Below the pieces are notes generated by a model. It made no database searches. It had not been told where the DNA came from and saw nothing but the letters and a program-made list of their open reading frames with translations. Shown here piece by piece: positions 1 to 8,658 of a stretch of DNA of 64,000 bases. The stretch is from positions 33,249 through 97,248 of the forward strand of contig CAXMSE010000027.1 of the NCBI GenBank assembly GCA_964196195.1. Direction: 5' to 3'. The stretch's first letter is position 1. Every line of letters starts with the position of its first letter. This stretch comes from OFTM10 sp964196195 (GTDB taxonomy: Bacteria; Actinomycetota; Acidimicrobiia; Acidimicrobiales; Aldehydirespiratoraceae). Position numbers and translations under genes: made by a program.

Positions 1-1
1 C

Positions 2-466
2 GAAGTGGGAACCGACTCGAGCTCCATCACCGTCGTTCGCGAGAAGGTAGATCAATTCGCGGCTGCCCACGGCCGACGGCCGCGCATACTGATCGCGAAG
101 ATGGGTCAGGACGGCCACGATCGTGGTCAGAAGGTGATCGCCACCGCGTTCGCCGACCTGGGCTTCGATGTCGACATCGGTCCTCTCTTCCAGACTCCTC
201 AGGAAGTGGCCCGCCAAGCTGTGGAGGCCGACGTGCACGTGGTCGGGGCGTCGTCGTTGGCCGCGGGTCACCTCACCCTCGTACCCCAGCTGCGCGATGA
301 ACTCGAGACCCTGGGCCGGCCCGACATCAAGATCACAGTCGGCGGGGTGATACCCCCCGCCGATGTTGCCACCCTGCTCGAGATGGGGGCTGTGGCTGTC
401 TACCCGCCGGGAACCGTGATCTCCGACGCTGCTCTCGAACTGCTCGGACACCTCGCCGCGGGCTGA
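2..466 (+). CDS. Methylmalonyl-CoA-type mutase, C-terminal B12-binding domain (5' end outside window)
   Basis: This is the cobalamin-binding domain of a B12-dependent acyl-CoA mutase, the enzyme that interconverts methylmalonyl-CoA and succinyl-CoA. Counting from the GTG at 5, the DxHxxG motif is D36-H38-G41 within GQDGHDRG; its His is the lower axial ligand to cobalt. The later ASSLAAGH and VGGVIPP segments are also typical of the domain. The frame is open to the left edge, and the domain normally sits at the end of a roughly 700-residue large subunit, so I read this as a 3' fragment cut by the window. A free-standing small B12 subunit starting at GTG 5 is the alternative. The MeaB chaperone gene lies 1.8 kb downstream on the same strand, which supports a mutase function. 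Confidence 0.85.
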   Translation, partial: EVGTDSSSITVVREKVDQFAAAHGRRPRILIAKMGQDGHDRGQKVIATAFADLGFDVDIGPLFQTPQEVARQAVEADVHVVGASSLAAGHLTLVPQLRDELETLGRPDIKITVGGVIPPADVATLLEMGAVAVYPPGTVISDAALELLGHLAAG

Positions 467-486
467 GGGCGCAGAGCGACCGGAGA

Positions 487-777
487 TCAGTCCTCGGTCT
501 GCACCCTCACCAGGGAGACAACGTTGGGTGCGATGTGTTCTTGGATGATGCGCTGGTGTTCAGGGTGAGCGGAGTACGCCTTGTAGTCGTCGACCGAGTC
601 GAACTCGGCCACCACTGCCACATCTGCTGTGCCCGGTGCGAGCCCCATGTCGCGCCCCACCTGGTAGGAGCGGATCTCGGCACAGGTGGGTACGAACGCG
701 CGGAGCTCGGCCACGATGGTGTCGGCTGCATCCTTGGCATCGTCCTTGAGGGTCATGAGAGCATGATGTCGAATCAT
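487..777 (-). CDS. Dabb (stress-responsive alpha/beta-barrel) domain protein
   Basis: A 96-residue protein beginning MIRHHALMTL and containing a central VGRDMG and an AEFDSVDDYKAY segment, the pattern of the dimeric Dabb ferredoxin-like fold. The frame is open further upstream, but that part overlaps the amidase gene and is arginine/serine-rich noise, so I use the ATG at 777. It sits 28 bp downstream of the amidase on the same strand, so co-transcription is likely. Members of the family include small stress proteins and cyclases or decarboxylases of aromatic compounds. No substrate can be assigned here. Confidence 0.8.
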   Translation of the reverse strand: MIRHHALMTLKDDAKDAADTIVAELRAFVPTCAEIRSYQVGRDMGLAPGTADVAVVAEFDSVDDYKAYSAHPEHQRIIQEHIAPNVVSLVRVQTED

Positions 778-805
778 GTGGGAGATCCAAGCACGAATTC
801 GCTCG

Positions 806-2185
806 CTACAGGGGATCGATGGGCGTGATTGTCCCGAGCGCGTCCTCCACGATCTGGGCCGCGTCGAGGGCGAGGTCGTCGCGCCAGAGGTCGGCGTAGA
901 TCTGAACCCCGGTGGGGAGATCATCAACGACTCCGGTGGGCACCGCGGCGGCGGGGACTCCGAGGATGTTGCCCGGCGTTATGAACGGCAGCACCCGCGA
1001 CATCAGCTCCAACCCGTCGGGCTCGAGGTCTCTGTCGTGCTCGAACGGGCGAGTAGCCCACGCGGGGGTGATCATCACGCTGTGCTCGGCGAAGAAGCTC
1101 GACCACACCCGGCCCAGCCGGTGGCGTTCGGTGTGGCAGAAAGCCACCGGCATGTCGGAGCAGAATTCGGGAGCGCGGGCGAGCATCCCAGCTACCTCGG
1201 GGCTGAGGAACTGCTCGAACATCGGTAGGGAGGCGGCAATGTCGAATGCCATCATCGAGCTCCAGAGTTCGGTGACCAGGGCAAGCTCCGGCGGAGCTAT
1301 CTCGGTGATCTCCCAGCCGGCCGCGGCGAGCACGTTGGCCGCTCGGTGGGCGGCGTCGACACATACAGGATCGACCTCGATGCCTTCGGCCGACACGGCC
1401 AGGGCAGCAGTGCGGGGAGTATCGGGGCCGATCAGGGCGACGTCGACCGACATCGGATCGCCGGGATCGCGACCGTTGAGTATTCCCAACGCGGCGCGCA
1501 CATCGCCGATGGTGCGTGCCATAGGGCCTTCACTCGACATGATCTGTCCGTTGAGGCCAGGGTTCTCCGGCATGGTGGTGTAAACGCGGGGGATGCGGCC
1601 TCGGGTGGGCTTCAGAGCGGCGACGCCGTTGCAGTAGGCGGGGTTTCGAACGGACCCTCCGATGTCGTTTCCAAGGCCCAGGGGAGACATGCCGGTGGCC
1701 AGCGCGGCCCCCTCGCCGCCGCTCGATCCCCCGGCAGTGAGGTGGTGAGCCCATGGGTTGAACGTGCGGCCCCGCAGGGGGCAGGCGGTGTCGATTCGCA
1801 GGCCCATTTCTGGCATGTTGGTGCGACCGATCGGGATCGCTCCAGCAGCCTTCATCCGGGCGGTCACCGGTGCGTCGGACGTGGGCATCTCGTTGGCCAG
1901 AACCTCCACGCCACGGGTGGTGGCCGATCCCACCAGGTCGATGTTTTCCTTCACCGTGAAGGGAACACCGTGCATGGGGCCCCGTGAATCACGGTCGGCG
2001 GCATCGGCCGAATCTGCGGCCTCTCTGGCTTCGTCGGCGAAAAGTACGGTGACGGCGTTGACGCGCTCGTTCACGGCGTCGATGCGGTCGAGGTGGGCGT
2101 CGACCACCTCGCGACTCGACACCGTGCCCTCTCGAATCATGGAGGCCAGTTGCCGAGCCGATCGTCGCCACAGTTCGTGACCCAT
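806..2185 (-). CDS. Amidase signature family hydrolase
   Basis: A 459-residue cytoplasmic amidohydrolase. The Ser-cisSer-Lys triad is visible: K79 in FTVKEN, S154 in AGGSSGGEG and the nucleophile S178 in NDIGGSVRNPA, with the usual 24-residue gap between the two serines. The length fits the family (450-500). The ATG at 2185 is preceded by AAGGAGAG, a good ribosome binding site. Substrates in this family range from simple amides to Glu-tRNA(Gln). No GatB or GatC gene is adjacent, so a catabolic amide hydrolase is more likely than GatA. A second, distinct family member lies at the right edge of the window. Confidence 0.9.
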   Translation of the reverse strand: MGHELWRRSARQLASMIREGTVSSREVVDAHLDRIDAVNERVNAVTVLFADEAREAADSADAADRDSRGPMHGVPFTVKENIDLVGSATTRGVEVLANEMPTSDAPVTARMKAAGAIPIGRTNMPEMGLRIDTACPLRGRTFNPWAHHLTAGGSSGGEGAALATGMSPLGLGNDIGGSVRNPAYCNGVAALKPTRGRIPRVYTTMPENPGLNGQIMSSEGPMARTIGDVRAALGILNGRDPGDPMSVDVALIGPDTPRTAALAVSAEGIEVDPVCVDAAHRAANVLAAAGWEITEIAPPELALVTELWSSMMAFDIAASLPMFEQFLSPEVAGMLARAPEFCSDMPVAFCHTERHRLGRVWSSFFAEHSVMITPAWATRPFEHDRDLEPDGLELMSRVLPFITPGNILGVPAAAVPTGVVDDLPTGVQIYADLWRDDLALDAAQIVEDALGTITPIDPL

Positions 2186-2259
2186 GCAGCTCTCCTTCAG
2201 GTGCGTCTGACGGAGAAGGGTACGGCGTCGGTCGTGTCGGCGCCCATTAGGGTTCGGCC

Positions 2260-3240
2260 ATGTCCGACATCGACCTCGACTCCCTTGAGGCTGGTGTGCG
2301 CGCTGGCGAGCGCACCTCGATCGGGCAGGCCATCACCCTCGTCGAGTCGACCCGACCCGACCACCGCGTCGGGGCGGCCGCTCTTCTCGAACGCCTGCTG
2401 CCCCACACCGGAGGTGCTCAGCGGGTTGGCATCACCGGGGTGCCCGGCGTGGGCAAATCGACATTCATCGACGCCCTCGGCACCCATCTCACCTCCACCG
2501 GAAGTCGGGTGGCCGTGCTGGCGGTCGACCCGTCGAGCTCTCGAACCGGTGGCTCGATCCTCGGCGACAAGACCCGGATGGGGAATCTCGCCAACGACGA
2601 GAGAGCGTTCATCCGCCCCTCGCCGGCGTCGGGCACCCTGGGCGGAGTCACCCGAGCTACCCGCGAGGCGATGCTCGTGCTCGAGGCCGCCGGCTACGAC
2701 GTGGTGATAGTCGAGACCGTGGGCGTGGGGCAGAGCGAGACGGTCGTGCACGGCATGGTCGATTTGTTTCTCGTCCTCATGCTCGCCGGAGCCGGCGACG
2801 AGCTCCAGGGCATCAAGAAGGGTGTGCTGGAGCTCGCCGACATGTTGGCGGTCAACAAGGCCGATGGCGACAACGTCGAGAAGGCCGAAATCGCCGCCGT
2901 CGACTACCGCCGCGCCCTCCATCTGCTCCAGCCTGCTTCACCCAACTGGAGCCCTCCTGTGCTCACTTGCTCGGGTCTTCTCCGCACCGGGTTGGCGGAG
3001 CTTTGGGAACGGGTCGAGTCCCATCGTCTTACCCTCACCGAATCAGGTGAGCGTGAGCAGCGTCGACGCGAGCAGCAACTGTCGTGGATGAGGTCCATGC
3101 TCCGCGAACGCCTGCTAGAGCGGTTCGATGATCACCCCTCGCTCACGACCCTGCGGCGTGAGCTCGAAGCTGCGGTGCACGATGGAGCCACCACCCCGTC
3201 GGTTGCGGTCGATCGCCTTCTCGCCGCGTGGGACGAATGA
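2260..3240 (+). CDS. meaB: Methylmalonyl-CoA mutase-associated GTPase MeaB (ArgK family)
   Basis: A 326-residue G3E-family P-loop GTPase that loads and protects the B12 cofactor of methylmalonyl-CoA mutase. The Walker A motif GVPGVGKST is at residues 60-68, followed by AVDPSSSRTGGSILGDKTRM, the family signature, and the NKAD guanine-specificity motif near residue 205. A TAGGGT box at 2248-2253 lies 6 nt before the ATG and there is no ribosome binding site, so the mRNA is probably leaderless. Proximity to the mutase B12 domain at the left edge supports the assignment. Older annotations call this family ArgK. Confidence 0.93.
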   Translation: MSDIDLDSLEAGVRAGERTSIGQAITLVESTRPDHRVGAAALLERLLPHTGGAQRVGITGVPGVGKSTFIDALGTHLTSTGSRVAVLAVDPSSSRTGGSILGDKTRMGNLANDERAFIRPSPASGTLGGVTRATREAMLVLEAAGYDVVIVETVGVGQSETVVHGMVDLFLVLMLAGAGDELQGIKKGVLELADMLAVNKADGDNVEKAEIAAVDYRRALHLLQPASPNWSPPVLTCSGLLRTGLAELWERVESHRLTLTESGEREQRRREQQLSWMRSMLRERLLERFDDHPSLTTLRRELEAAVHDGATTPSVAVDRLLAAWDE

Positions 3241-3433
3241 GCCTGACGGCGGCTCCTCTAACGCCCCACATACCGCCCCAGTGCCCGCTATGTCGGTCCA
3301 CCGATCTCGGAGATTCCCACCCGGCTACTCTCGTGATGTGGAGCGCCCCGGGTGAGCAAACCTCTTTGGACCGGCACCTGTAGCTCGAGGTGGGCTGGCG
3401 CTCACATCGGCAATCTGGAGTGCTTCCGCCCTC

Positions 3434-3751
3434 GTGCTGGCCGCGGCGATCGTGATGCTCTTTCGCACGATCGCCGTCACCATGGACAGGCGAGAACTAG
3501 TGGTTCGGTTCTCCGCTCCCTGGTCGTGGCCGATGCGCATCGCCCGCAAGGACATCGAGTCGGTCACCGCCGAAACGATCGATCCGCTCAAATGGGGTGG
3601 CTACGGCTACCGCGGCGGTATGCACCTGTTCAAGAGGGCCGCGATCGTGTTGCGCAAGGGCGACGCCCTCCGATTGAAGCTAAAGAACGGTCGGACCTTG
3701 CTCGTCACCGTCGACGGAGCCAGAGAAGCGGTTGAAGTTCTCGACGGCTGA
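3434..3751 (+). CDS. Small membrane protein with PH-like domain; 5' end uncertain
   Basis: About 105 residues from the GTG at 3434: the end of a hydrophobic helix followed by a beta-rich domain with WGGYGYRGG and LRLKLKNGRTLLVTVDG, like bacterial PH-fold (YcxB-type) domains. The reading frame is open back to 3356 and there encodes the first half of a transmembrane helix (TSAIWSASALVL), but it has no ATG, GTG or TTG; the nearest unusual option is CTG at 3395. An ATG at 3336 opens a different frame that stops at TAG 3381. The gene may therefore carry a frameshift or use a rare start. The 3' end is secure. Function unknown. Confidence 0.6.
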   Translation: MLAAAIVMLFRTIAVTMDRRELVVRFSAPWSWPMRIARKDIESVTAETIDPLKWGGYGYRGGMHLFKRAAIVLRKGDALRLKLKNGRTLLVTVDGAREAVEVLDG

Positions 3752-3779
3752 GTCGGCACTCACCCGATAGGTTGCGCCG

Positions 3780-4376
3780 ATGCTGACAAGCACGGCGCGC
3801 CGACTACCTCAACTGATCATCGGCCTCGCCGTATTCGGATCTGGCCTCGGACTCGTCGTGCGGGGTAGCAACGGGCAGGGCTCCTGGACCGTCTTTCACG
3901 AGGGCCTGTCGATCCGCACGCCCCTGTCGATCGGCACCGCCACCATCCTCACCGGGGCCGTTCTGCTGGTGGTGGTGATCATGATGCGGGTGAAGATCGG
4001 CATCGGGACCATCCTCAACATCCTCATCATCGGGCCCTCCACCGACCTCACGCTCTGGCTGGTGGAGGAGCCGGAATCCGCGGTGGTTCGAGGAGCGTTC
4101 ACGATCGCCTCGCCCCTCGTGGTCGGCCTGGGATCGAGCCTCTACCTGGGAGTGCAGCTGGGGCCCGGCACTCGAGATGGGGTCATGACCGGTCTCCACG
4201 ACCGAGGCATGAGTATCCGTGCCGCTCGCTCCGGTATCGAAGCGGCGGCCTTCGGCTGCGGGTTCCTTCTGGGAGGAACGGTGGGCTGGGGCACCATCTG
4301 GTGGCTGGTGGCCATCGGCCCTACAGTCCAGTGGATGCTGCCATGGTTCGATCGCGGACCTCGCATGGCCGGATGA
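3780..4376 (+). CDS. YczE-like integral membrane protein
   Basis: A 198-residue protein with about five hydrophobic segments. It contains the LGPGTRDGVMTGL motif typical of the YczE/YitT-like membrane family, and the C-terminal GGTVGWGT segment also fits. Members are uncharacterised or linked to secretion of natural products; no substrate can be deduced. TAGGTT at 3768-3773 stands 6 nt before the ATG, so a leaderless transcript is likely. It lies 28 bp after the PH-like gene. Confidence 0.78.
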   Translation: MLTSTARRLPQLIIGLAVFGSGLGLVVRGSNGQGSWTVFHEGLSIRTPLSIGTATILTGAVLLVVVIMMRVKIGIGTILNILIIGPSTDLTLWLVEEPESAVVRGAFTIASPLVVGLGSSLYLGVQLGPGTRDGVMTGLHDRGMSIRAARSGIEAAAFGCGFLLGGTVGWGTIWWLVAIGPTVQWMLPWFDRGPRMAG

Positions 4377-4429
4377 AAGTGGTGAGCCGGGTGCGCCGAT
4401 AGTCTCTGCTCGACACTGATGGAGCTTCG

Positions 4430-5572
4430 TTGCGGCGGATCGGCAATCACAACCGGATCACTCACGCGCCGACCAGCGATGAGTCGAGCGTTTCCTCGTT
4501 CCGGGCAGGCGGTGCATGGGCGATCTCGGCCATCCTCACCCTGATCTGGTTGATCGTGGTGGTGGCAACGGGCCTCGTGGGCAGGGTCCTCGAGCATTGG
4601 GAGTCTGCACTCACCATGCTCGCGGGGAGCTTCCTCGCCGGGTCGTCGCCCGAGGGCGGTGGCGCGGTTGCCTTCCCCGTTTTCACCAAGGTGCTCCACG
4701 TCCATGCTCCGGTGGCCCGCTCGTTCGGCCTCGCCATCCAGGCCGTGGGTATGACGGTCGCCTCTGCTTCCATCCTGATCAACCGACGCCCCTTCCATCG
4801 GCGCGGTGCCCTGCTCGGATCGCTGGCCGCAACCATCGGCTTCCTGCTGGCGGTGATCTTCCTCGGCGATCACGACACCGTTTTCTGGCCGCCGTTGATC
4901 GGGTCGGGTTGGGTTAAAGCCACCTTCAGTATCGTTCTCGCAACTACTTCGATCGCCATGGTGCGTCACCTCCGCCACGGGTCGGCCGACCATGTCGCCC
5001 ATCGGTGGACCGGCCGTCACGACACCGGTCTCGTAATTGCGGCCTTGGGCGGAGGGGTTCTGGCCTCCCTCACGGGCACCGGCGCCAACATCGTGGTGTT
5101 CCTCTTCCTGGTGGTCCTGGCCGATATCAATCCGAAGGAGGCCCTGGCCTCGGCGATCATCGTGATGACGGTGGTGTCGTTGGCGGGATTCGTGTTGCTC
5201 GGAATCCTCGACGGCCAGCTTTACGTCGAGGTCGATGGGGGTCAGGTGGTGATGGTCGGCGATCGTGCCGTGGAGTTGGTGGGAGATCATGCCGATCTTC
5301 TCGGACTCTGGCTCGCCGCCATACCGGTTGTGGTGTGGGGGGCACCGCTCGGTTCTTTCGCGGTATCGCTGGTGAAGGAGTCGGTGCTGGTCCGATTTGT
5401 CGCCGTGCTCGCGGCGGTCGAGGTGATCACCACCTTCGTGCTGGTGCCCGAACTGCGCCACGACCCGGCTCTGATCGCCTATCTCGCGTTGGGCCTGCTC
5501 CTGGTGCCCACCGGCCTGATCTATCTCCGACGCCATCGCGAGCGAATATTCACGGGCACTGCTTCAGGCTGA
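4430..5572 (+). CDS. TauE/SafE family anion transporter
   Basis: A 380-residue polytopic protein with roughly eight to ten transmembrane segments. The SSPEGGGAVAFPVF stretch in the first half and LTGTGANIVVF in the second are the two inverted repeats of the TauE/SafE family, which exports sulfite, sulfoacetate or related anions. The TTG at 4430 is the first in-frame start; the N-terminal 25 residues are polar. It is convergent with the MFS gene and the two 3' ends overlap by 9 bp. The transported anion cannot be assigned. Confidence 0.8.
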   Translation: MRRIGNHNRITHAPTSDESSVSSFRAGGAWAISAILTLIWLIVVVATGLVGRVLEHWESALTMLAGSFLAGSSPEGGGAVAFPVFTKVLHVHAPVARSFGLAIQAVGMTVASASILINRRPFHRRGALLGSLAATIGFLLAVIFLGDHDTVFWPPLIGSGWVKATFSIVLATTSIAMVRHLRHGSADHVAHRWTGRHDTGLVIAALGGGVLASLTGTGANIVVFLFLVVLADINPKEALASAIIVMTVVSLAGFVLLGILDGQLYVEVDGGQVVMVGDRAVELVGDHADLLGLWLAAIPVVVWGAPLGSFAVSLVKESVLVRFVAVLAAVEVITTFVLVPELRHDPALIAYLALGLLLVPTGLIYLRRHRERIFTGTASG

Positions 5573-6805
5573 AGCGGGGCTCGTTTCCGGGGCGGGCCTG
5601 AGCGAGCGGAGTCGGACCATGGCCCAGGTGCCGGCGACAGGACCCGGTGCCAGTAGCAAGAAGGCCCAGCCCCAGCCCCAGCGACCCTCGACCACCGGCA
5701 CGAGAAAGATCGTGAGGACGGTGAGTACGAAACCGGATGCGAGTTGGGTGGTGAGCGCGGTGCCCACCGACTCCTGATCGGCGATCTCCGAGACGATGGT
5801 GGAGAACTGGGCCGAGTCGGCGATCACCCAAAAGCCCCAGAACACACCGAGGATGAGCACCAGGAGCGGTGGCGCGTCGACGAGAAATCCTATGAACAAG
5901 GCAAAGAAGCCGGAGATGGTCATCGCCGATCCGGCGGCCCATTCTCGCCCCTTCCGGTCGCTGATCCTTCCCCCCAGCCAGCTCCCGAGCGCTCCGGCAC
6001 CGATCACCACAAACGCGGCAAGCGACGCCCAGCGGTCGGCGTCTGCGGTGCCTCGTCGCTCGAGGAGATCGAGATAGAAGACCCCGAACCAAGACCACAT
6101 GGCGTAGAGCTCCCACATGTGACCGAAATAGCCGAGCGTGGCCAGGCGTAGCCGTCGGTCAGTGAAGACGACGAAGATACGGCGCCGGTCGAACACGGCT
6201 CGGCCGAAGGGATACGGCCCGTCACGGGCACCCCGGTCGGCGATGAGCCCGCCGATCACCGTGAGAATGGATGTGGCGATGATCGTGGCCTCCCAACCGA
6301 CTCCGCCCAATGCACTCACGAGGTGAGGAAGGGCCGACCCGAGCGTGAGGGCGCCCACCATCACTCCGAGCGCAACGCCTCGCCCGGATCGAAACCAGGT
6401 CGCGGCGGCTTTCAGGGCGGGAGGGTAGACCAGAGCGAGCCCGGCACCAGTGAAGCCACGCCCTACCAGGGCAATGGCGGCGTTGGGCGCGATGAGCAGG
6501 CTGAGGTTGGCGATCGAAGCGAACACAGCCCCGATCAGGACCAGGCGCCGGGGGGCGATGAGGTCGGCGAGGTTGAACACCGACGACACGACCGCACCCA
6601 GAACGAAGCCGATCTGCACCGCGATCGTGAGCCAGGATCCGCCGACTCGCGAAAGGTTGAATTCGGCACGAAGCTCCGACAGCACAGCAGCCGCTGCAAA
6701 CCAGGTCGTCATCGACAGCACCATGGCGGTGGCGAGTATCGCGAGCTGGCGGTATGCGACCGGCGGTTCAGTCGTCTTGGATCTCAACGTCACGCCAGAA
6801 GCCAA
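5564..6805 (-). CDS. Major facilitator superfamily transporter
   Basis: A 413-residue protein with about 12 hydrophobic segments. The N-terminal half carries LSELRAEFNLSR and LGVMVGALTLGSALPH, which resemble the CynX/NNP-like branch of MFS; GGRISDRKGREW is the inter-domain loop motif. The frame begins at TTG 6805, with GTG 6793 as an alternative start. It overlaps the end of the DUF427 gene upstream by 38 bp, so the two are probably translationally coupled. The substrate is unknown. Confidence 0.82.
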   Translation of the reverse strand: MASGVTLRSKTTEPPVAYRQLAILATAMVLSMTTWFAAAAVLSELRAEFNLSRVGGSWLTIAVQIGFVLGAVVSSVFNLADLIAPRRLVLIGAVFASIANLSLLIAPNAAIALVGRGFTGAGLALVYPPALKAAATWFRSGRGVALGVMVGALTLGSALPHLVSALGGVGWEATIIATSILTVIGGLIADRGARDGPYPFGRAVFDRRRIFVVFTDRRLRLATLGYFGHMWELYAMWSWFGVFYLDLLERRGTADADRWASLAAFVVIGAGALGSWLGGRISDRKGREWAAGSAMTISGFFALFIGFLVDAPPLLVLILGVFWGFWVIADSAQFSTIVSEIADQESVGTALTTQLASGFVLTVLTIFLVPVVEGRWGWGWAFLLLAPGPVAGTWAMVRLRSLRPAPETSPASA

Positions 6806-7058
6806 CCCTATTTGTCACCAGGCGTCGAGCCAGCGGCCAAGGGCGTCGATACTCGAAGGCCGAATCGAGCGCCAGGTCGTCGTCGCCCTGGACATGGAAG
6901 TAGGAGGCCTTGCCCTTCCAGAAGCATTGGCTCGTGGTTGGACTATCGACCAAGGCACCCTCGGCCACACTGTCGAGCGGGAAGTAGGTGATGCCCTCGA
7001 CCCGTCGGATGTCGTCGCTCTCGGCCACCACCACGCCGTTATAGATCGCTTTTGTCAT
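6768..7058 (-). CDS. DUF427 domain protein
   Basis: A 96-residue protein starting MTKAIYNGVVVAESDD, with PLDSV, CFWKGKASYF and WPLARRL matching the DUF427 fold (a small beta-tent barrel). The frame continues upstream to 7277, but that portion overlaps the divergent aldehyde dehydrogenase start and is not family-like, so the ATG at 7058 is preferred. Its 3' end overlaps the MFS gene. Biochemical function is unknown. Confidence 0.85.
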   Translation of the reverse strand: MTKAIYNGVVVAESDDIRRVEGITYFPLDSVAEGALVDSPTTSQCFWKGKASYFHVQGDDDLALDSAFEYRRPWPLARRLVTNRVGFWRDVEIQDD

Positions 7059-7164
7059 GCTGGGGAAACCGCCCCTGTGGTCTCCCAATTCCACGGTTTC
7101 CGGGTTGTTATCGCCGGGCGCCGGTGCGAGGGTTGGGCCGATCGCAGGTTGAACGGAGTCCCTC

Positions 7165-8592
7165 ATGCAGACCCAGATGCTCATCGGTGGAGAATGGCGC
7201 GACGGGAGCGACGCAGAACGCATCCCCGTTCTCAATCCTGCCACCGGCGAGGTGATCGCCGAGGTGGCCGCGGGCACACCTGCCGATGCCGTCGCGGCGG
7301 TTGATGCGGCCGAAGAAGCTCAGAAGAGCTGGGCTGGCACCGCTCCGAGAGTGAGATCAGAGGTGCTGCGGAGCTGCTTTGAGACCCTGATCGACCACAC
7401 CGACGAACTCGCTCGGCTCATCACCACCGAGCATGGCAAGCCTCTCGCCGACTCCAAGGCTGAGGTGACGTACGCAGCGGAGTTCTTCCGTTGGAACTCC
7501 GAGGAGGCGGTGCGTATCGAGGGCACGATCAAGACCGCTCCCAACGGGCTCCACAAGATGATCGTCCATCACCAACCGGTGGGTGTGGTGGTGATGGTCA
7601 CTCCCTGGAACTTCCCCGCGGCGATGATCACCCGCAAGGTGGCGCCTGCCCTCGCCGCCGGCAACGCCGCGGTCATCAAGCCTCCCAAGCAGACTCCGTT
7701 CACCGCGCTTCGGGTCGCCGAACTGCTCGAGGAGGCGGGAGTGCCGGCTGGACTGGTCAATGTGGTGCCCACCGCCAACTCGGGTGCCTGGTTCGAGGCG
7801 GCCACCGATCAACGGGCGGTTCGCATGGTTTCGTTCACGGGATCCACCGAGGTGGGTCGGGTCCTGTTGAAGCGCTGCGCCGACCGGGTTCTCAAGGCCG
7901 GCATGGAACTCGGCGGCAATGCCCCATTTGTCGTGTTCGCCGACGCCAACATGGACGACGCGGTGGAGGGCGCGATGACGGCCAAGATGCGCCATTCCGC
8001 TGAGGCGTGCACGGCGGCCAACCGGCTGTTCGTTGAAGCGTCCATCGCCGATGAGTTCACCGCTCGACTCGCGGTGGCCATGGGCGCCATGAAGGTCGGC
8101 AACGGGATGGAGGAGGGCGTGGCCTGCGGGCCGATGATCAACGCCGGAGCCATCGAGACCATCGATTCGCTCGTGAAGAGCGCCATCGGCGCGGGCGCCT
8201 CCACTGCGGTCGGCGGCGCCCCGATCGATGGTCCCGGGTTCTTCTATCAGCCCACCGTGTTGGGCGGTGTATCGATGGAGTCGCCCATCACTCGAGAGGA
8301 GATCTTCGGCCCCGTGGCCCCCGTCATCCCCTTCACCGATACCGATCAGATGGTCGACTGGGCCAACGACACGGAGATGGGCTTGGCCGCCTATGTGTTT
8401 TCCGGCGATGTTGCTCGGGCCATGGCGGTGGGGGAGCGCATCCATGCCGGCGTCGTTGGTATCAATCGCGGGGCGATGTCTGATCCGTCGGCTCCGTTCG
8501 GCGGCATGAAGCAGAGCGGCCTGGGTCGAGAGGGCGCCCACGAGGGCATCTTCGAGTTCTGCGAAACCCAATACATCGCCGCCGCGTGGTAG
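7165..8592 (+). CDS. NAD(P)-dependent aldehyde dehydrogenase (succinate-semialdehyde dehydrogenase type)
   Basis: A 475-residue ALDH superfamily enzyme oxidising an aldehyde to the acid. The general base E248 (MELGGNAP) and the nucleophile C282 (SAEACTAANR) are 34 residues apart, as in the family. The cofactor loop is TPWNFPAAMITRK near residue 150 and FTGSTEVGR lies near 225. The sequence is closest in pattern to GabD-like succinate-semialdehyde dehydrogenases, but a glutarate or other semialdehyde cannot be excluded. Start ATG 7165 has a GGAG box a few bases upstream. It is followed after 66 bp by the candidate selenoprotein gene. Confidence 0.92.
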   Translation: MQTQMLIGGEWRDGSDAERIPVLNPATGEVIAEVAAGTPADAVAAVDAAEEAQKSWAGTAPRVRSEVLRSCFETLIDHTDELARLITTEHGKPLADSKAEVTYAAEFFRWNSEEAVRIEGTIKTAPNGLHKMIVHHQPVGVVVMVTPWNFPAAMITRKVAPALAAGNAAVIKPPKQTPFTALRVAELLEEAGVPAGLVNVVPTANSGAWFEAATDQRAVRMVSFTGSTEVGRVLLKRCADRVLKAGMELGGNAPFVVFADANMDDAVEGAMTAKMRHSAEACTAANRLFVEASIADEFTARLAVAMGAMKVGNGMEEGVACGPMINAGAIETIDSLVKSAIGAGASTAVGGAPIDGPGFFYQPTVLGGVSMESPITREEIFGPVAPVIPFTDTDQMVDWANDTEMGLAAYVFSGDVARAMAVGERIHAGVVGINRGAMSDPSAPFGGMKQSGLGREGAHEGIFEFCETQYIAAAW

Positions 8593-8658
8593 AGCGCTGA
8601 AGCGGGTCCCACTTCGGCCTGCATCTATAGCTACAGTCGGGCCATCAACGACGACCCT

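Noticed and set aside
4142..5536. 464-residue minus-strand frame over the YczE and TauE genes
   Set aside because: Shadow of two hydrophobic genes on the plus strand; it is His/Gln/Asp-rich without domains.
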